A stretch of 64,000 nucleotides of DNA, taken from contig NZ_QICI01000072.1 of NCBI RefSeq assembly GCF_004119445.1, positions 33,071 to 97,070 on the forward strand. The letters are read 5' to 3'. A program made the position numbers and the translations under genes. Shown piece by piece: positions 8,935 through 18,006 of this stretch. Position 1 is the stretch's first letter. The number at the start of each line of letters is the position of its first letter. The notes below the pieces were generated by a model, which was not told the origin of the DNA, did no database searches, and saw only the letters and a list, made by a program, of their open reading frames with translations. This stretch comes from Chryseobacterium sp. CH21. Its GTDB lineage: Bacteria > Bacteroidota > Bacteroidia > Flavobacteriales > Weeksellaceae.

Positions 8935-10035
8935 ATGGACAAAAAATTAAAAATATTATTATCAGGCGGCGGAACAGGAGGTCATATCTTCCCGGCCATT
9001 GCCATTGCTGATGAGATCAGAAAAAGATTTTCTGATGCAGAATTTTTGTTCATTGGTGCCAACGGAAAAATGGAAATGGAAAAAGTTCCCCAGGCAGGCT
9101 ATAAAATTGAAGGAATTGATATTGCAGGAATCGACAGAGGAAATTTGTTATCCAACCTGAGACTGCCTTTCAAGATTCTGAAAAGTTTATCAAAATCTAA
9201 AAGGATTATCAAAAGCTTTGCTCCAGATTTTGCCGTAGGAACAGGAGGATTTGCGAGTGGTCCTGCTCTTTATGAAGCCAGTAAAATGGGAATCCCGATT
9301 TTCATACAGGAGCAGAACGCTCATGCTGGGGTAACCAATAAAATTTTAAGCAAGAAAGCCAAAGCCGTTTTCACAGCATATCCAAAAGTAGAAGACTTTC
9401 CGGCAGAGAAAATAAAATTTCTGGGAAATCCGATCCGTGAGAACATTATTTCAGGAATGCAGGATACCGCTCAGGCAAAAGAAAAAATGGGACTAGATAA
9501 AGACAAACTTACAATTCTGTCTGTAGGAGGTTCTTTAGGCTCCAGAACATTGAATAATGCATGGAAGTCTCATTTGCAGCAAATTGTAGATCAAGATTAT
9601 CAGCTGATCTGGCAGACAGGAAAGCTTGATTATAAAGATATTTTAGAAGAAACAAAAGATACAGATACCAGAAATATTCAGATTCTTGAATTTATCAAAG
9701 ATATGGAACTGGCTTATTCTGCAGCGGATATCATTGTTTCCAGAGCCGGAGCTATTGCCATTTCAGAGTTGGCTGTAGCACAAAAACCAGTGCTTTTGGT
9801 ACCTTTCCCTTTTGCAGCGGAAGATCATCAAACCAAAAATGCCATGAACCTGGTTGAAAAAAATGCGGCCAGAATGGTAAAAGACTCTGAAATGCAGGAA
9901 AAATTCTGGAATACATTATCAGAAATCTGCGAAAATGAAAGCGTAAGAAAAGAAATGTCAGACAATCTCACCTATTTTGCTAAGCCAAACGCTGCAAAAG
10001 AGATTGTAGATGAGATTTTTAAAGTAATAAAATAA
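8935..10035 (+). CDS. murG: Lipid II synthase MurG (GlcNAc transferase)
   Basis: This 366-residue peripheral membrane glycosyltransferase (GT28) adds GlcNAc to lipid I, giving lipid II. The N-terminal glycine motif GGGTGGHIFPA is at residues 11-21, and the second glycine loop SVGGSLGSR and the C-terminal PFPFAAEDHQTKNA region that contacts UDP-GlcNAc are both present. The length is normal. After its stop comes the R1 repeat region with the inserted GIY-YIG gene, which separates murG from murC. In most relatives these two genes are adjacent. Confidence 0.97.
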   Translation: MDKKLKILLSGGGTGGHIFPAIAIADEIRKRFSDAEFLFIGANGKMEMEKVPQAGYKIEGIDIAGIDRGNLLSNLRLPFKILKSLSKSKRIIKSFAPDFAVGTGGFASGPALYEASKMGIPIFIQEQNAHAGVTNKILSKKAKAVFTAYPKVEDFPAEKIKFLGNPIRENIISGMQDTAQAKEKMGLDKDKLTILSVGGSLGSRTLNNAWKSHLQQIVDQDYQLIWQTGKLDYKDILEETKDTDTRNIQILEFIKDMELAYSAADIIVSRAGAIAISELAVAQKPVLLVPFPFAAEDHQTKNAMNLVEKNAARMVKDSEMQEKFWNTLSEICENESVRKEMSDNLTYFAKPNAAKEIVDEIFKVIK

Positions 10036-10042
10036 TTTAGAA

Positions 10043-10066
10043 AAGGCTTCGACAAGCTCAGCCTGA
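10043..10066 (+). repeat. R1 repeat, copy 1
   Basis: The word GGCTTCGACAAGCTCAGCCT appears just after murG. Its near reverse complement is at 10099-10124, so the two form the arms of a long palindrome with about 32 bp between them. A third copy in the first orientation touches the stop codon of the GIY-YIG gene. This is a REP-like element known in many bacterial genomes. Confidence 0.85.
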
Positions 10067-10098
10067 TATACATAAAATAAAACAGTTAGTATTAGAAC

Positions 10099-10124
10099 TG
10101 TCACCCTGAGCTTGTCGAAGGGCC
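10099..10124 (-). repeat. R1 repeat, copy 2 (inverted)
   Basis: CCCTGAGCTTGTCGAAGGGC is the inverted partner of the copy at 10043-10066. It ends 19 bp before the GIY-YIG start codon. Copies 1 and 2 can form a hairpin with an AT-rich loop that contains TTAGTATTAGAAC. Confidence 0.85.
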
Positions 10125-10143
10125 AGTAAGCAAACACAAATGA

Positions 10144-10437
10144 ATGAAAATATATTATGTATACATTGTAAAATGTTCTGATAATTCTTATTATACAGGC
10201 TTTACCAATGATTTGGAAAGAAGAATTAATGAACATAATGACGGATTAAATCCTGAAAGTTACACGTATACAAGAAAACCCGTAGAACTTGTTTTCTACC
10301 TTGAATTTAATGATGCTGCTCAAGCGATAAGCTTTGAAAAACAAATTAAAGGCTGGAGTAGAAAAAAGAAGGAAGCAATAATAAATGATAACTGGGATTT
10401 ATTACCAATGTTATCAAAAAATATGATGAAAGATTAG
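10144..10437 (+). CDS. Small GIY-YIG (UvrC/URI-type) nuclease family protein
   Basis: A 97-residue protein, almost wholly one GIY-YIG domain. The two sheet motifs are YVYIVKC (residues 5-11) and YYTGFT about ten residues later, followed by the conserved Arg in DLERRINEHN and a C-terminal EKQIKGWSRKKKEAII. Free-standing GIY-YIG proteins of this size are common in Bacteroidota and their role is not settled. It lies between murG and murC and is bracketed by R1 repeats (two upstream, one starting right after its TAG). This looks like an insertion into an otherwise conserved gene order. A link between nuclease and repeat is inference. Confidence 0.88.
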   Translation: MKIYYVYIVKCSDNSYYTGFTNDLERRINEHNDGLNPESYTYTRKPVELVFYLEFNDAAQAISFEKQIKGWSRKKKEAIINDNWDLLPMLSKNMMKD

Positions 10438-10463
10438 AAGGCTTCGACAAGCTCAGCCTGACA
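10438..10463 (+). repeat. R1 repeat, copy 3
   Basis: GGCTTCGACAAGCTCAGCCT recurs immediately after the GIY-YIG stop codon, in the same orientation as copy 1. The following 110 bp up to murC are AT-rich and hold no gene. Confidence 0.85.
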
Positions 10464-10576
10464 CCGTTAAAATTTAATTTATTAACGAGTCATGGATGTT
10501 AGTTGATTAATGCCTTAAAAATATTAGTAATAAAAACTCTGAATTGGTTAAAGAGTTATTAAAGATTAAAATATAA

Positions 10577-11935
10577 ATGAACATTTTACAAACATATCAA
10601 ACTTTTTACTTCGTCGGAATCGGAGGTATCGGAATGAGTGCATTGGCACGTTATTTCAATGCGTCCGGAAAAAAAGTATTGGGCTACGATAAAACCAATA
10701 CAAAATTGACACAGAACCTGATGAATGAAGGTATTGACATTGTTTTTGAAGACCTTATTGATGAAAGGATCACCTCCCTTCAGAAAGAAGATACTTTGGT
10801 GATCTACACTCCGGCGATCAAAACGCTTGGAATACTGGATTACTTTAACCAAAATCAGTTTGAAGTACTAAAACGTGCTAAAGTTTTAGGCTTAATTACT
10901 GAAAATACAGACTGTATCGCTGTTGCAGGAACTCATGGAAAAACCACCACGTCTACCCTTGTAGCCCATTTATGCAAAGAAACAGATCTTCCTTTCTCAT
11001 GCTTTTTGGGTGGAATTTCTGAAAACTTTAAATCCAACTTCCTATATAATGGTTCCACTTATTCTGTGGTAGAGGCAGATGAATATGACAGAAGCTTCCT
11101 GAACCTCTCTCCGGACTGGGCAGTTGTGACTTCTACCGATGCAGATCACCTGGATATTTATGGAGATAAAAGCCATATTGAAGAAGGATTCAGACAGTTT
11201 GCGGCTTTGGTTCCTAATGATCAGCAGCTTTTTGTAAGAAAAGGGTTAGAAATAGGCAGAGGACATCAAACTTATGCAGTAAACGAGCCTGCAGATTATT
11301 ATTCGGACAATCTGCGTATGGAGCATGATAAAATTTACTTTGACTTCCATACCCCAACTGAAAAGATTGAGGATTTTGTCTGGGAAATTCCTGGGATCCA
11401 TAATGTCGAGAATGCCACTGTAGCACTGGCTATTCTGCATAATTTAGGCGCAGATTTTGATACGCTGAAAAAGGCAATTGCCAATTTTAAAGGAATTAAA
11501 AGAAGATATACTAAACATATTTATCAAAACGGTAAAATTTATATTGATGATTATGCCCACCATCCTACAGAAATTAATGCTGTAATGGACTCAATCAAAA
11601 CATTTTATCCTGACAAAAAACTATTGGTAGCCTTCCAGCCGCATCTTTTCAGCAGAACAAGAGATTTCGCAGACGGGTTTGCAGAAAGTTTAGGCAAAGC
11701 AGATGAACTTATCCTTCTTGATATTTATCCCGCAAGAGAACTTCAGGAGAATTTTGAAGGAATTACTTCAAGCTGGCTGCTGGATAAAGTAACATTAGAT
11801 AAAAAAGAAGTATCAACATTATCCGATGCTTTTGAAAAAATAAAAGAAAAAGATTTTGATATCCTTCTAACAGTAGGCGCAGGAAACATTGATACCCTGT
11901 ATGATCCTATTTGTGAATGGATAGAGAAAATTTGA
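10577..11935 (+). CDS. murC: UDP-MurNAc:L-alanine ligase MurC
   Basis: A 452-residue cytoplasmic Mur ligase that adds the first residue, L-alanine, to UDP-MurNAc. The N-terminal nucleotide fold has FVGIGGIGMS, the ATP loop GTHGKTTTS is at about residues 118-126, EADEYDRSFL follows, and the C-terminal domain has DDYAHHPTEI and FQPHLFSRT, typical of MurC. It lies between the GIY-YIG insertion upstream and the GxxExxY insertion downstream, so it is the only dcw gene here with foreign-looking neighbours on both sides. Confidence 0.97.
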   Translation: MNILQTYQTFYFVGIGGIGMSALARYFNASGKKVLGYDKTNTKLTQNLMNEGIDIVFEDLIDERITSLQKEDTLVIYTPAIKTLGILDYFNQNQFEVLKRAKVLGLITENTDCIAVAGTHGKTTTSTLVAHLCKETDLPFSCFLGGISENFKSNFLYNGSTYSVVEADEYDRSFLNLSPDWAVVTSTDADHLDIYGDKSHIEEGFRQFAALVPNDQQLFVRKGLEIGRGHQTYAVNEPADYYSDNLRMEHDKIYFDFHTPTEKIEDFVWEIPGIHNVENATVALAILHNLGADFDTLKKAIANFKGIKRRYTKHIYQNGKIYIDDYAHHPTEINAVMDSIKTFYPDKKLLVAFQPHLFSRTRDFADGFAESLGKADELILLDIYPARELQENFEGITSSWLLDKVTLDKKEVSTLSDAFEKIKEKDFDILLTVGAGNIDTLYDPICEWIEKI

Positions 11936-11982
11936 GTATAATAAGTGTAAACGCAGTGTACGCAAAGAGTGAATGAAAATTT

Positions 11983-12074
11983 GTTCGCAAAGGCGTTTCA
12001 CTCAGCAAAACAGATTTCTGTTAAAACAAATTATTCAAATGATAGCCGTAGCTGAGTGAAACGCCCTCGCGAAC
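11983..12074. repeat. R2 palindromic repeat, copy 1
   Basis: The left arm at 11983-12006 and the right arm at 12051-12074 are inverted repeats matching at 22 of 24 positions. The core of the left arm is GGCGTTTCACTCAGC and that of the right arm GCTGAGTGAAACGCC. The loop is 44 bp. It lies between murC and the GxxExxY gene. A diverged second copy is at 29926-29989. Confidence 0.85.
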
Positions 12075-12133
12075 GGAAAGAAATAAAAAGGTTGCTTTGC
12101 GATCATAGCGTTAAAACTAAAAACACAAAATGT

Positions 12134-12510
12134 ATGATAGAAAATGAAATTTCAGAGATTGTTTTCGATGCTGGAATGAAGATACATCGTACGCTTGGAA
12201 TTGGACTTTATGAAAATGTATATGAAGAATGCTTAGTTTATGAACTGAAAAGTAGGGGATTAAACGTAGAATGTCAAAAAAATATCGACATTGAATATGA
12301 AGAGTTAAAGATATCTAAAGCGTTCAGAGTAGATTTATTAATTGAAAACAAAGTAATAATTGAAATAAAAGCAGTTCAGGAAATTAATGATTATCATTTT
12401 TTCAGCTTTTAAATTATTTAAGAATAACAAACATAAAACTCGGAATGATTTTGAATTTCCATTCAACACTATTCAAAAACGGAGTAAAACGAGTTGTAAA
12501 TAAATTGTAA
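12134..12510 (+). pseudogene. GxxExxY-family protein, interrupted by a one-base frameshift
   Basis: From the ATG at 12134 the frame gives the family features GIGLYENVYEECL, ELKSRGL and the PD-(D/E)XK-like core FRVDLLIENKVIIEIKAV, then stops early at 12412 after 92 residues. In the frame one base over, the family's C-terminal half continues: QLLNYLRITNIKLG, then NGVKRVVNKL, with a stop at 12508-12510. Adding one T to the run at 12397-12402 joins the halves into 125 residues, the usual family length. The break may be a sequencing error. GxxExxY proteins are small predicted nuclease-fold proteins of unknown function. This one is inserted between murC and ftsQ beside the R2 repeat. Confidence 0.85.
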
Positions 12511-12522
12511 AAAAAGTAATAA

Positions 12523-12552
12523 TGTATTTACGTATTCATGAATACATTTTAC
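12523..12552. repeat. Palindrome upstream of ftsQ
   Basis: GTATTCATGAATAC at 12532-12545 is a perfect 14-bp palindrome, and outer words AATGTATT and AATACATT extend the self-complementarity. It sits about 35 bp before the ftsQ start codon. It could be an operator or a transcript hairpin; nothing in the sequence decides between them. Confidence 0.45.
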
Positions 12553-12577
12553 ACAAATAGATGAATACAAAAGATGT

Positions 12578-13541
12578 ATGAAAAATAAATACAGAATATT
12601 AAAAATTGCTGTCACCGTAATCATCCTTGGATTGTTACTGAGTTTCTCGTTGAAGAGATTCAGCCGCCAACAGATTACGGACAATAAGATTTCTGTAAAA
12701 ATGAGTGAGAAAACTCCCGTTTATTTCGTCGATGAAAAAGACATCAGGGAGATCGTAAAAAAAGAAAATCCATCAGGAAATGTAGGTGATCTTAATATTC
12801 CTTCATTAGAAAAAAAGATCAACGCTCTTCCGGCCGTTGACAGTGCCAATGTCTACTTGAATCTGAATGGAAAGCTCAATCTGGATATCAAGCAGAGAGT
12901 TCCTGTATTCAGACTCAATAAAGATGGAAAGGACTTTTATGTAGATGAAAAAGGAATTGAATTCCCTATCTCGAGAACCTATTCGCATCCATGTATGCTG
13001 GTGACCGGAAATGTAAAACCGGATGAATATGAAAAGCTGGCAGAGCTGGTAGAGAAAATTGACAAAGATGATTTCAGTAAAAAATATTTTATCGGAATCT
13101 CAAAAAATAAAGACAGCTACAGTCTCCTTACAAGCGAGGGAAACTACAGAGTAGAGATTGGAGATCTTGATAATATTGATTTTAAAGTAAAAGGATTTAA
13201 AACTTTCGTAGAAAAATACCTTGTATATCAGGACCCTCAGAAATACAGCATGGTCTCTGTAAAATACCAGAATCAGATTGTCACTACTTTAAACCCTTAT
13301 TTTAAAGAAAATGACAGTATTTTAAAAGCAGGAAAAATGGAATTGGCAAAAGCTCCTACAATAGCCGCCAAAAAGACGGAGACTAAGCCAAAAATAGCGG
13401 AAGCAAAAAAACAAATTCTACACCGGCCAAGCCGAAGGAGCCTACAAAGACAAAAACACATACAAAAGAAGCGAAAAAAACAGAAAAAAACCCACTGCCC
13501 CGGCAAAACCCAAGCCCAAGGCAAAAGTAAAAATAGAATAA
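12578..13541 (+). CDS. ftsQ: Cell division protein FtsQ, with two apparent frameshifts in the tail
   Basis: A bitopic divisome protein with a membrane segment at about residues 9-26, then a periplasmic POTRA-like and beta region of about 250 residues (VKKENPSGNVGDLNIPS, then ALPAVDSANVYLNLNGKL). After residue 270 the reading frame given by the raw bases turns into unnatural sequence and runs to 13570. One extra A in the run at 13405-13411 and one in the A runs at 13474-13490 restore a Lys/Pro/Ala/Thr-rich tail (STPAKPKEPTKTKTHTKEAK, ending KAKVKIE) with a stop at 13539-13541, giving 321 residues. The tail resembles a disordered linker. FtsQ links early and late division proteins and precedes ftsA as usual. 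Confidence 0.9.
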
Positions 13542-13626
13542 GTCCTTCAGGACATTTAATACACAAATAGGATAATATCCTTACAGAAAAAAGGAAAAAA
13601 GTAGAAAAAATCAAATCGATATAAAA

Positions 13627-15012
13627 ATGGAAAATCAAGAGTATTCAGTAGGTCTGGACATCGGGACAACGAAGATAGTCGCGATTGTCGGAAGAAGGAA
13701 TGCACACGGGAAAATAGAAGTTCTCGGTGTAGGAAAAGCTAAAAGTCTTGGTGTTCATAAAGGGATTGTGAATAATATTTCACAAACCATCAATTCAATC
13801 AAGGCTGCAGTATCCGAAGCACAGTCCAGTGCTGGCGTTCCTATCCGCAAAGTCACGGTAGGTATTGCAGGAAAACACATACGTTCTCTGCAGCACTCCG
13901 ATTATATTATGCGTGAACATCCGGATAAATTTATTACAGACGATGACATCGAAGCATTAAAAGATCAGGTAAAAAAGCTGGTCATGCTTCCTGGAGAAGA
14001 AATTATCCACGTACTTCCTCAAGAATATAAAGTGGATTCCGAGGGGGAAATTCAAGAGCCCGTCGGGATGCACGGAAAGCGTTTAGAAGCTAACTTCCAT
14101 GTTGTAGTAGGCCAAATGGGAAGCATCAGAAATATTGCAAGATGCGTTCGTGAAGCCGGATTAGAAATGGAAGCTCTTACATTAGAGCCATTAGCGTCTT
14201 CAGAAGCTGTCCTTACAAAAGAAGAAAAAGAAGCCGGTGTAGCCATTGTTGACATTGGTGGTGGTACTACAGATATTGCTATATTTAAAGATAATATCAT
14301 CCGTCATACCTGTGTGATCCCATACGGTGGCGGAATTATTACCGAAGATATCAAAGAAGGATGTTCTATTATTGAGAAACATGCAGAACAACTGAAAGTA
14401 AAATTCGGTTCGGCTGTTCCCGAATTAGAAAAAGACAGTACTTTTGTAACCATTCCGGGGCTTCACGGAAGACCTGATAAAGAAATTTCTTTAAAAACTT
14501 TAGCACAAATTATCAATGCGAGAGTAGAAGAAGTTTTGGAAATGGTCAATACAGAACTGAAGGCTTACGGTGCTTTTGAACAAAAGAAAAAACTGATTGC
14601 TGGAATCGTTCTTACGGGTGGTGGTTCAAACCTGAAACATCTTCGTCAGCTGGCCAATTATACTACAGGTTTCGACAGTAGAATCGGTTTTGCCAATGAA
14701 TATATTGCCAATGATAAAAATCAGTACCTGAAAGGCCCTGAATTTGCTACCTCTATCGGGTTACTGATGGAGAGTTTAAAGATCAGAGACAAAAAACAGA
14801 CTGCTGATGAAATCATAGAAGTTGTTGCAGAGCAGCCAAAGCAGGAAACTACTGCAGCACAAACAGAAACGGTTCAACCTGTTCAACAGGCAGCGCCAGT
14901 TCAGGAGCAGCATTCTTTTGAAAATGAAAAGCAAGAGAACAGAAAAGCGAAACTCACCTTCGGGCAGTCGCTTATGGAAAAAGTAAAAAAATTCTTTGAA
15001 GAAGTAGAGTAA
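13627..15012 (+). CDS. ftsA: Cell division protein FtsA
   Basis: A 461-residue actin-fold ATPase that tethers FtsZ to the membrane. Phosphate-binding loops are visible as GLDIGTTKIVAIVG near the N-terminus and VDIGGGTTDIAIF in the middle, with GIVLTGGGSNL as the adenosine motif. After about residue 395 there is a Gln/Thr/Pro-rich linker and then SLMEKVKKFFEEVE, an amphipathic helix that fits the membrane-targeting end of FtsA. It lies between ftsQ and ftsZ. The gap to ftsZ holds the second R5 palindrome. Confidence 0.97.
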   Translation: MENQEYSVGLDIGTTKIVAIVGRRNAHGKIEVLGVGKAKSLGVHKGIVNNISQTINSIKAAVSEAQSSAGVPIRKVTVGIAGKHIRSLQHSDYIMREHPDKFITDDDIEALKDQVKKLVMLPGEEIIHVLPQEYKVDSEGEIQEPVGMHGKRLEANFHVVVGQMGSIRNIARCVREAGLEMEALTLEPLASSEAVLTKEEKEAGVAIVDIGGGTTDIAIFKDNIIRHTCVIPYGGGIITEDIKEGCSIIEKHAEQLKVKFGSAVPELEKDSTFVTIPGLHGRPDKEISLKTLAQIINARVEEVLEMVNTELKAYGAFEQKKKLIAGIVLTGGGSNLKHLRQLANYTTGFDSRIGFANEYIANDKNQYLKGPEFATSIGLLMESLKIRDKKQTADEIIEVVAEQPKQETTAAQTETVQPVQQAAPVQEQHSFENEKQENRKAKLTFGQSLMEKVKKFFEEVE

Positions 15013-15090
15013 ATTATAAATGATGAATGATAAGCGATAAACGATCTTTTCCTTATCAATTATCATTGATCAATTATCAATTATAATTAT
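15013..15090. repeat. Palindromic spacer R5, copy 2 (ftsA-ftsZ)
   Basis: An AT-rich imperfect palindrome with left words AATGATAAGCGATAAACGAT and right words ATCAATTATCATTGATCAAT. It resembles the murE-mraY spacer at 4957-5032. Both fill the entire gap between two dcw genes. No coding potential was seen. Confidence 0.55.
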
Positions 15091-15103
15091 TAAAAATATA
15101 GTT

Positions 15104-17013
15104 ATGGAAAATATAGGTACACAAGGATTTTCATTTGATTTGCCAAAAGGAAATTCATCCATCATAAAAGTAATCGGTGTAGGGGGCGGTGGAAACAACG
15201 CGCTGAAGCACATGTACGAAAAAGGAATTCACGGGGTTGACTTCGTGATCTGTAATACGGATGCTCAAACTCTAGATAATAACCCTGTTGCCAATAAAGT
15301 ACAATTGGGAACTACCATTACCGAAGGTCTTGGAGCAGGAGCTGATCCTGAAGTAGGAGAAAAATCTGCCATCGAAAGTATTGAAGACATCAAGGCTGCT
15401 ATGGGCCAAAACACCAAAATGGTGTTCATCACTGCCGGAATGGGTGGTGGTACAGGTACCGGAGCCGCTCCAGTCATTGCTAAAGTAGCAAAAGACATGG
15501 GAATTTTAACAGTAGGTATTGTTACCGTTCCTTTTAGCTTTGAAGGGAAAAGAAGATTAGATCAGGCCGAAAACGGACTTGACAAACTAAAAAATAATGT
15601 TGACTCATTAATTGTTATCAATAACGATAAATTAAGACAACAATTCGGAAACCTTGGATTTAAACAGGGATTCTCAAAAGCTGATGAAGTTCTAGCCAAT
15701 GCGGCAAAAGGTATGGCAGAAGTTATTACGGGTTACTTTGATGTAAACATTGACTTTAGAGATGCTAAATCTGTACTTCAGAATTCTGGTACAGCATTGA
15801 TGTCTACTGGGACGGCTTCAGGTGAAAATAAAGCTGAAGAAGCAGTAAGAAAAGCTCTTGATTCCCCATTATTGAATGATAATAAGATTACAGGTGCTAA
15901 AAACGTTCTATTGTTGATCAGAAGTGGTGCTGAAGAAGTTACGATGGACGAAATCGGTATCATTATGGACCACATCCAGAAAGAAGCAGGAAACACTGCA
16001 GATATTATCTTTGGGGTGGGTGCAGATGAAGAATTAGGAGATGCAGTAAGCGTTCTTGTTATTGCTACAGGATTCTCAAACGAGAATAAGAAATTTGCAG
16101 GTCCTACAGAAAAAATCAGAATCAGCCTTAACGATAGTTTTGAAGCTCAGAAAAACTCTCCTTTCAAAACAAGAGAGGAAAGAGAATCAGCTCCTGAAAC
16201 AACACATGATTTTGGCGGTAAAAACCTTTTCAGACTAGATGACGAAGACCATAGCACTCCCTTCAATGCAGCATCTACGGAAAAAAAATGATTATTGAAG
16301 AAGAGCAGCCAAGAGCTGAAATAAAATTCTTTGATAAAGAGGAAGATACCGTAAATACTCCTGAACAAAACTGGAGAAATGAAGAGGAAGAACAGGAATA
16401 CAGCTTGCTTTCAATTGATGAAGAGAATGAAGATCCAAATGATCTTGAAATCCAGTCTTTTTCATTTGATTTTGAAAATAAAAAAGATGAGCCACAGTCC
16501 GGAACAACCTTCAACAACTCTTTTTCTGAGGAAAAACCTGTTGAATTCAGTTTCTTTGTAAACGAGCCTGTAAGAAATGAGCCTAATACTGATTTCGGAC
16601 AGCCAAAAGCGGAGTTTAATACGCCCACCAATGCTGCGGTAGCAGAGCCTGCTCAAAAAATAGAAACATTCTACCAAAAGCAGGAAGAGCCAAAAGCAGA
16701 AACAAAACCTGCATTTGAAAACAAAACAGAAATTGAAACTCCAAAAACTGAAGAATCAGAATTCACGTTTGTGAATAAAACGATGGATCAGGAAAGAGTC
16801 ATTGAAAGAAGAAATAAATTAAAAGAATTCAACTCACGCTACCAAAGTTTTGACAGCACAAGTGAGTTTGAATCTATTCCTGCTTTCAAAAGAAAAAATA
16901 TCTCGATTGACGGAAACAATGCTTCAGATCAGAACATCAATACGTATCTGTCTGACAACAATGGATCTATGCAGATCAGAGAAAACAGATTTTTAAATAA
17001 AGACGTAGACTAA
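15104..17013 (+). CDS. ftsZ: Cell division protein FtsZ with long C-terminal extension (one apparent frameshift)
   Basis: The tubulin-like GTPase that forms the division ring. The core has IGVGGGGNN at about 25-32, the tubulin signature GGGTGTG at 114-120 and the catalytic T7 loop NIDFRDAKSVL. The raw frame ends at 16291, and a second open frame starts at 16288. One extra A in the eight-A run at 16281-16288 joins them into 636 residues. The second part is an acidic, Gln/Pro-rich linker ending RENRFLNKDVD, the kind of conserved tip seen at the end of flavobacterial FtsZ and probably the site for FtsA binding. I therefore do not annotate a separate downstream gene. Confidence 0.93.
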
Positions 17014-17017
17014 ATTT

Positions 17018-17099
17018 CTATTGGCAGCTGGCTACTAGCGAATGGCTTTCGAGACCATATAAAAGCTATCAGCCAACTGCCAGAAGCCAAAAGCAAACA
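17018..17099. repeat. Palindromic spacer ftsZ-yqeY
   Basis: GGCAGCTGGCT near 17024 and AGCCAACTGCC near 17073 are inverted partners matching at 10 of 11 positions; TTGGC/GCCAA words extend the arms. The element fills the gap after ftsZ. No gene is visible. Confidence 0.55.
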
Positions 17100-17102
17100 A
17101 CC

Positions 17103-17549
17103 ATGAGTTTAGAAAATACAATAAGCGAAGCTATAAAAACAGCCATGAGAGAAAAAGACAGAGTAGCTCTGGATTCTCTTCGTGCTGTAAAATCTCAGAT
17201 TCTTCTTTTAAAAACAGAAGCAAGAGGCGCTGAAGTTTCTGCAGAGCAGGAAATTGCCATTCTGCAGAGAATGATCAAGCAGCGTAAAGACTCTTTTGAG
17301 CAGTTCACCGCTCAGGGCAGACAGGACCTTGCAGAAGTAGAAGAAGCTCAAAGTAAAGTCATTGAAAAGTTTTTACCTCAACAACTTTCTGCTGAAGAAT
17401 TAGAAACAGAAATTAAGAATATTATTTCAGAAACCGGAGCTGAATCTATCAAAGATTTAGGGAAGGTAATGGGAGCCGCTTCAAAAGCATTAGCCGGAAA
17501 ATCAGATGGAAAAAGCATTTCCGAGATGGCTAAAAAGCTCCTTTCATAA
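17103..17549 (+). CDS. GatB/YqeY domain protein
   Basis: A 148-residue cytoplasmic protein matching the YqeY family along its whole length: helical N-terminal half (MREKDRVALDSLRAVKSQI), the central IAILQRMIKQRKDSFEQF, and the C-terminal LGKVMGAASKAL with KSDGKSISEMAKKLL. The fold is shared with the tail of the GatB amidotransferase subunit, which binds tRNA. YqeY itself has no firmly established role. It is the last plus-strand gene before the hairpin at 17651-17680. Confidence 0.93.
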   Translation: MSLENTISEAIKTAMREKDRVALDSLRAVKSQILLLKTEARGAEVSAEQEIAILQRMIKQRKDSFEQFTAQGRQDLAEVEEAQSKVIEKFLPQQLSAEELETEIKNIISETGAESIKDLGKVMGAASKALAGKSDGKSISEMAKKLLS

Positions 17550-17650
17550 TGTGATTCATATTCGGGTTTTTGGGATTAATCTCAAATTCCGGAATAATGC
17601 ATCTCATTCCATAACTAAGGATATACAACCTTTGCATATCGATTTGATTA

Positions 17651-17680
17651 GAAGCCCGGAACTCTTCAGTTCCGGGCTTC
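17651..17680 (+). terminator. Terminator hairpin after yqeY
   Basis: GAAGCCCGGAACT and AGTTCCGGGCTTC form a perfect 13-bp stem with a CTTC loop. The following bases are only moderately T-rich. Confidence 0.75.
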
Positions 17681-17953
17681 ACTTTGTTTGGATATTAAAG
17701 TTTGTTAATCAGTTTGATTCTAAACTGAAAAAAGAATTAAGATACTACCATATTTCAGAAAGTATTTAAGTGATTGATTGCTTGAGGGAAAGCGTTTAAA
17801 TGTTTTTTCACGGTCGTTTGTTTTTCAGAATCATTTCAAATTTAATAATAATATTTTATTATTCCTAGTATTATTTCATGTTTTTTAGAATATTATTGCA
17901 ATATTAATATTTGATTAATTTTTTATGACTAAACGATTGATAGTTTTTATATA

Positions 17954-17984
17954 TTGAAGAAAAGCAAAGAATTGCTTAACTTTG
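17954..17984 (+). promoter_or_regulatory. Bacteroidota-type promoter for the bacilliredoxin gene
   Basis: A TTG at 17954-17956 (-33) and TAACTTTG at 17977-17984 (-7, consensus TAnnTTTG) are 20 bp apart. The start codon is 22 bp downstream. Confidence 0.65.
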
Positions 17985-18006
17985 TACAGATAAAAAACAA
18001 TAATAT

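Larger units (their letters stand above)
17550..18006. other. Intergenic region yqeY to bacilliredoxin gene
   Basis: This 457-bp gap holds a strong terminator hairpin at 17651-17680 and, at its end, a promoter for the next gene at 17954-17984. The rest is AT-rich. An open frame at 17506-17769 crosses the hairpin and has no recognisable protein character. Confidence 0.7.

Noticed and set aside
12056..12133. Upstream extension of the GxxExxY protein
   Set aside because: It reads through the right arm of the R2 palindrome; the family begins at the ATG at 12134.
13297..13638. Minus-strand open frame opposite the ftsQ tail
   Set aside because: It is the complement of the Lys-rich low-complexity region and gives a Phe/Leu/Cys-rich translation typical of shadows.
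16288..17013. A separate gene after ftsZ encoding an acidic protein
   Set aside because: It is the C-terminal extension of FtsZ in another frame, joined by one base at an eight-A run. Its end RENRFLNKDVD fits flavobacterial FtsZ.
17506..17769. An 87-codon open frame after yqeY
   Set aside because: It overlaps the yqeY end and runs through a terminator hairpin. The protein has no plausible character.
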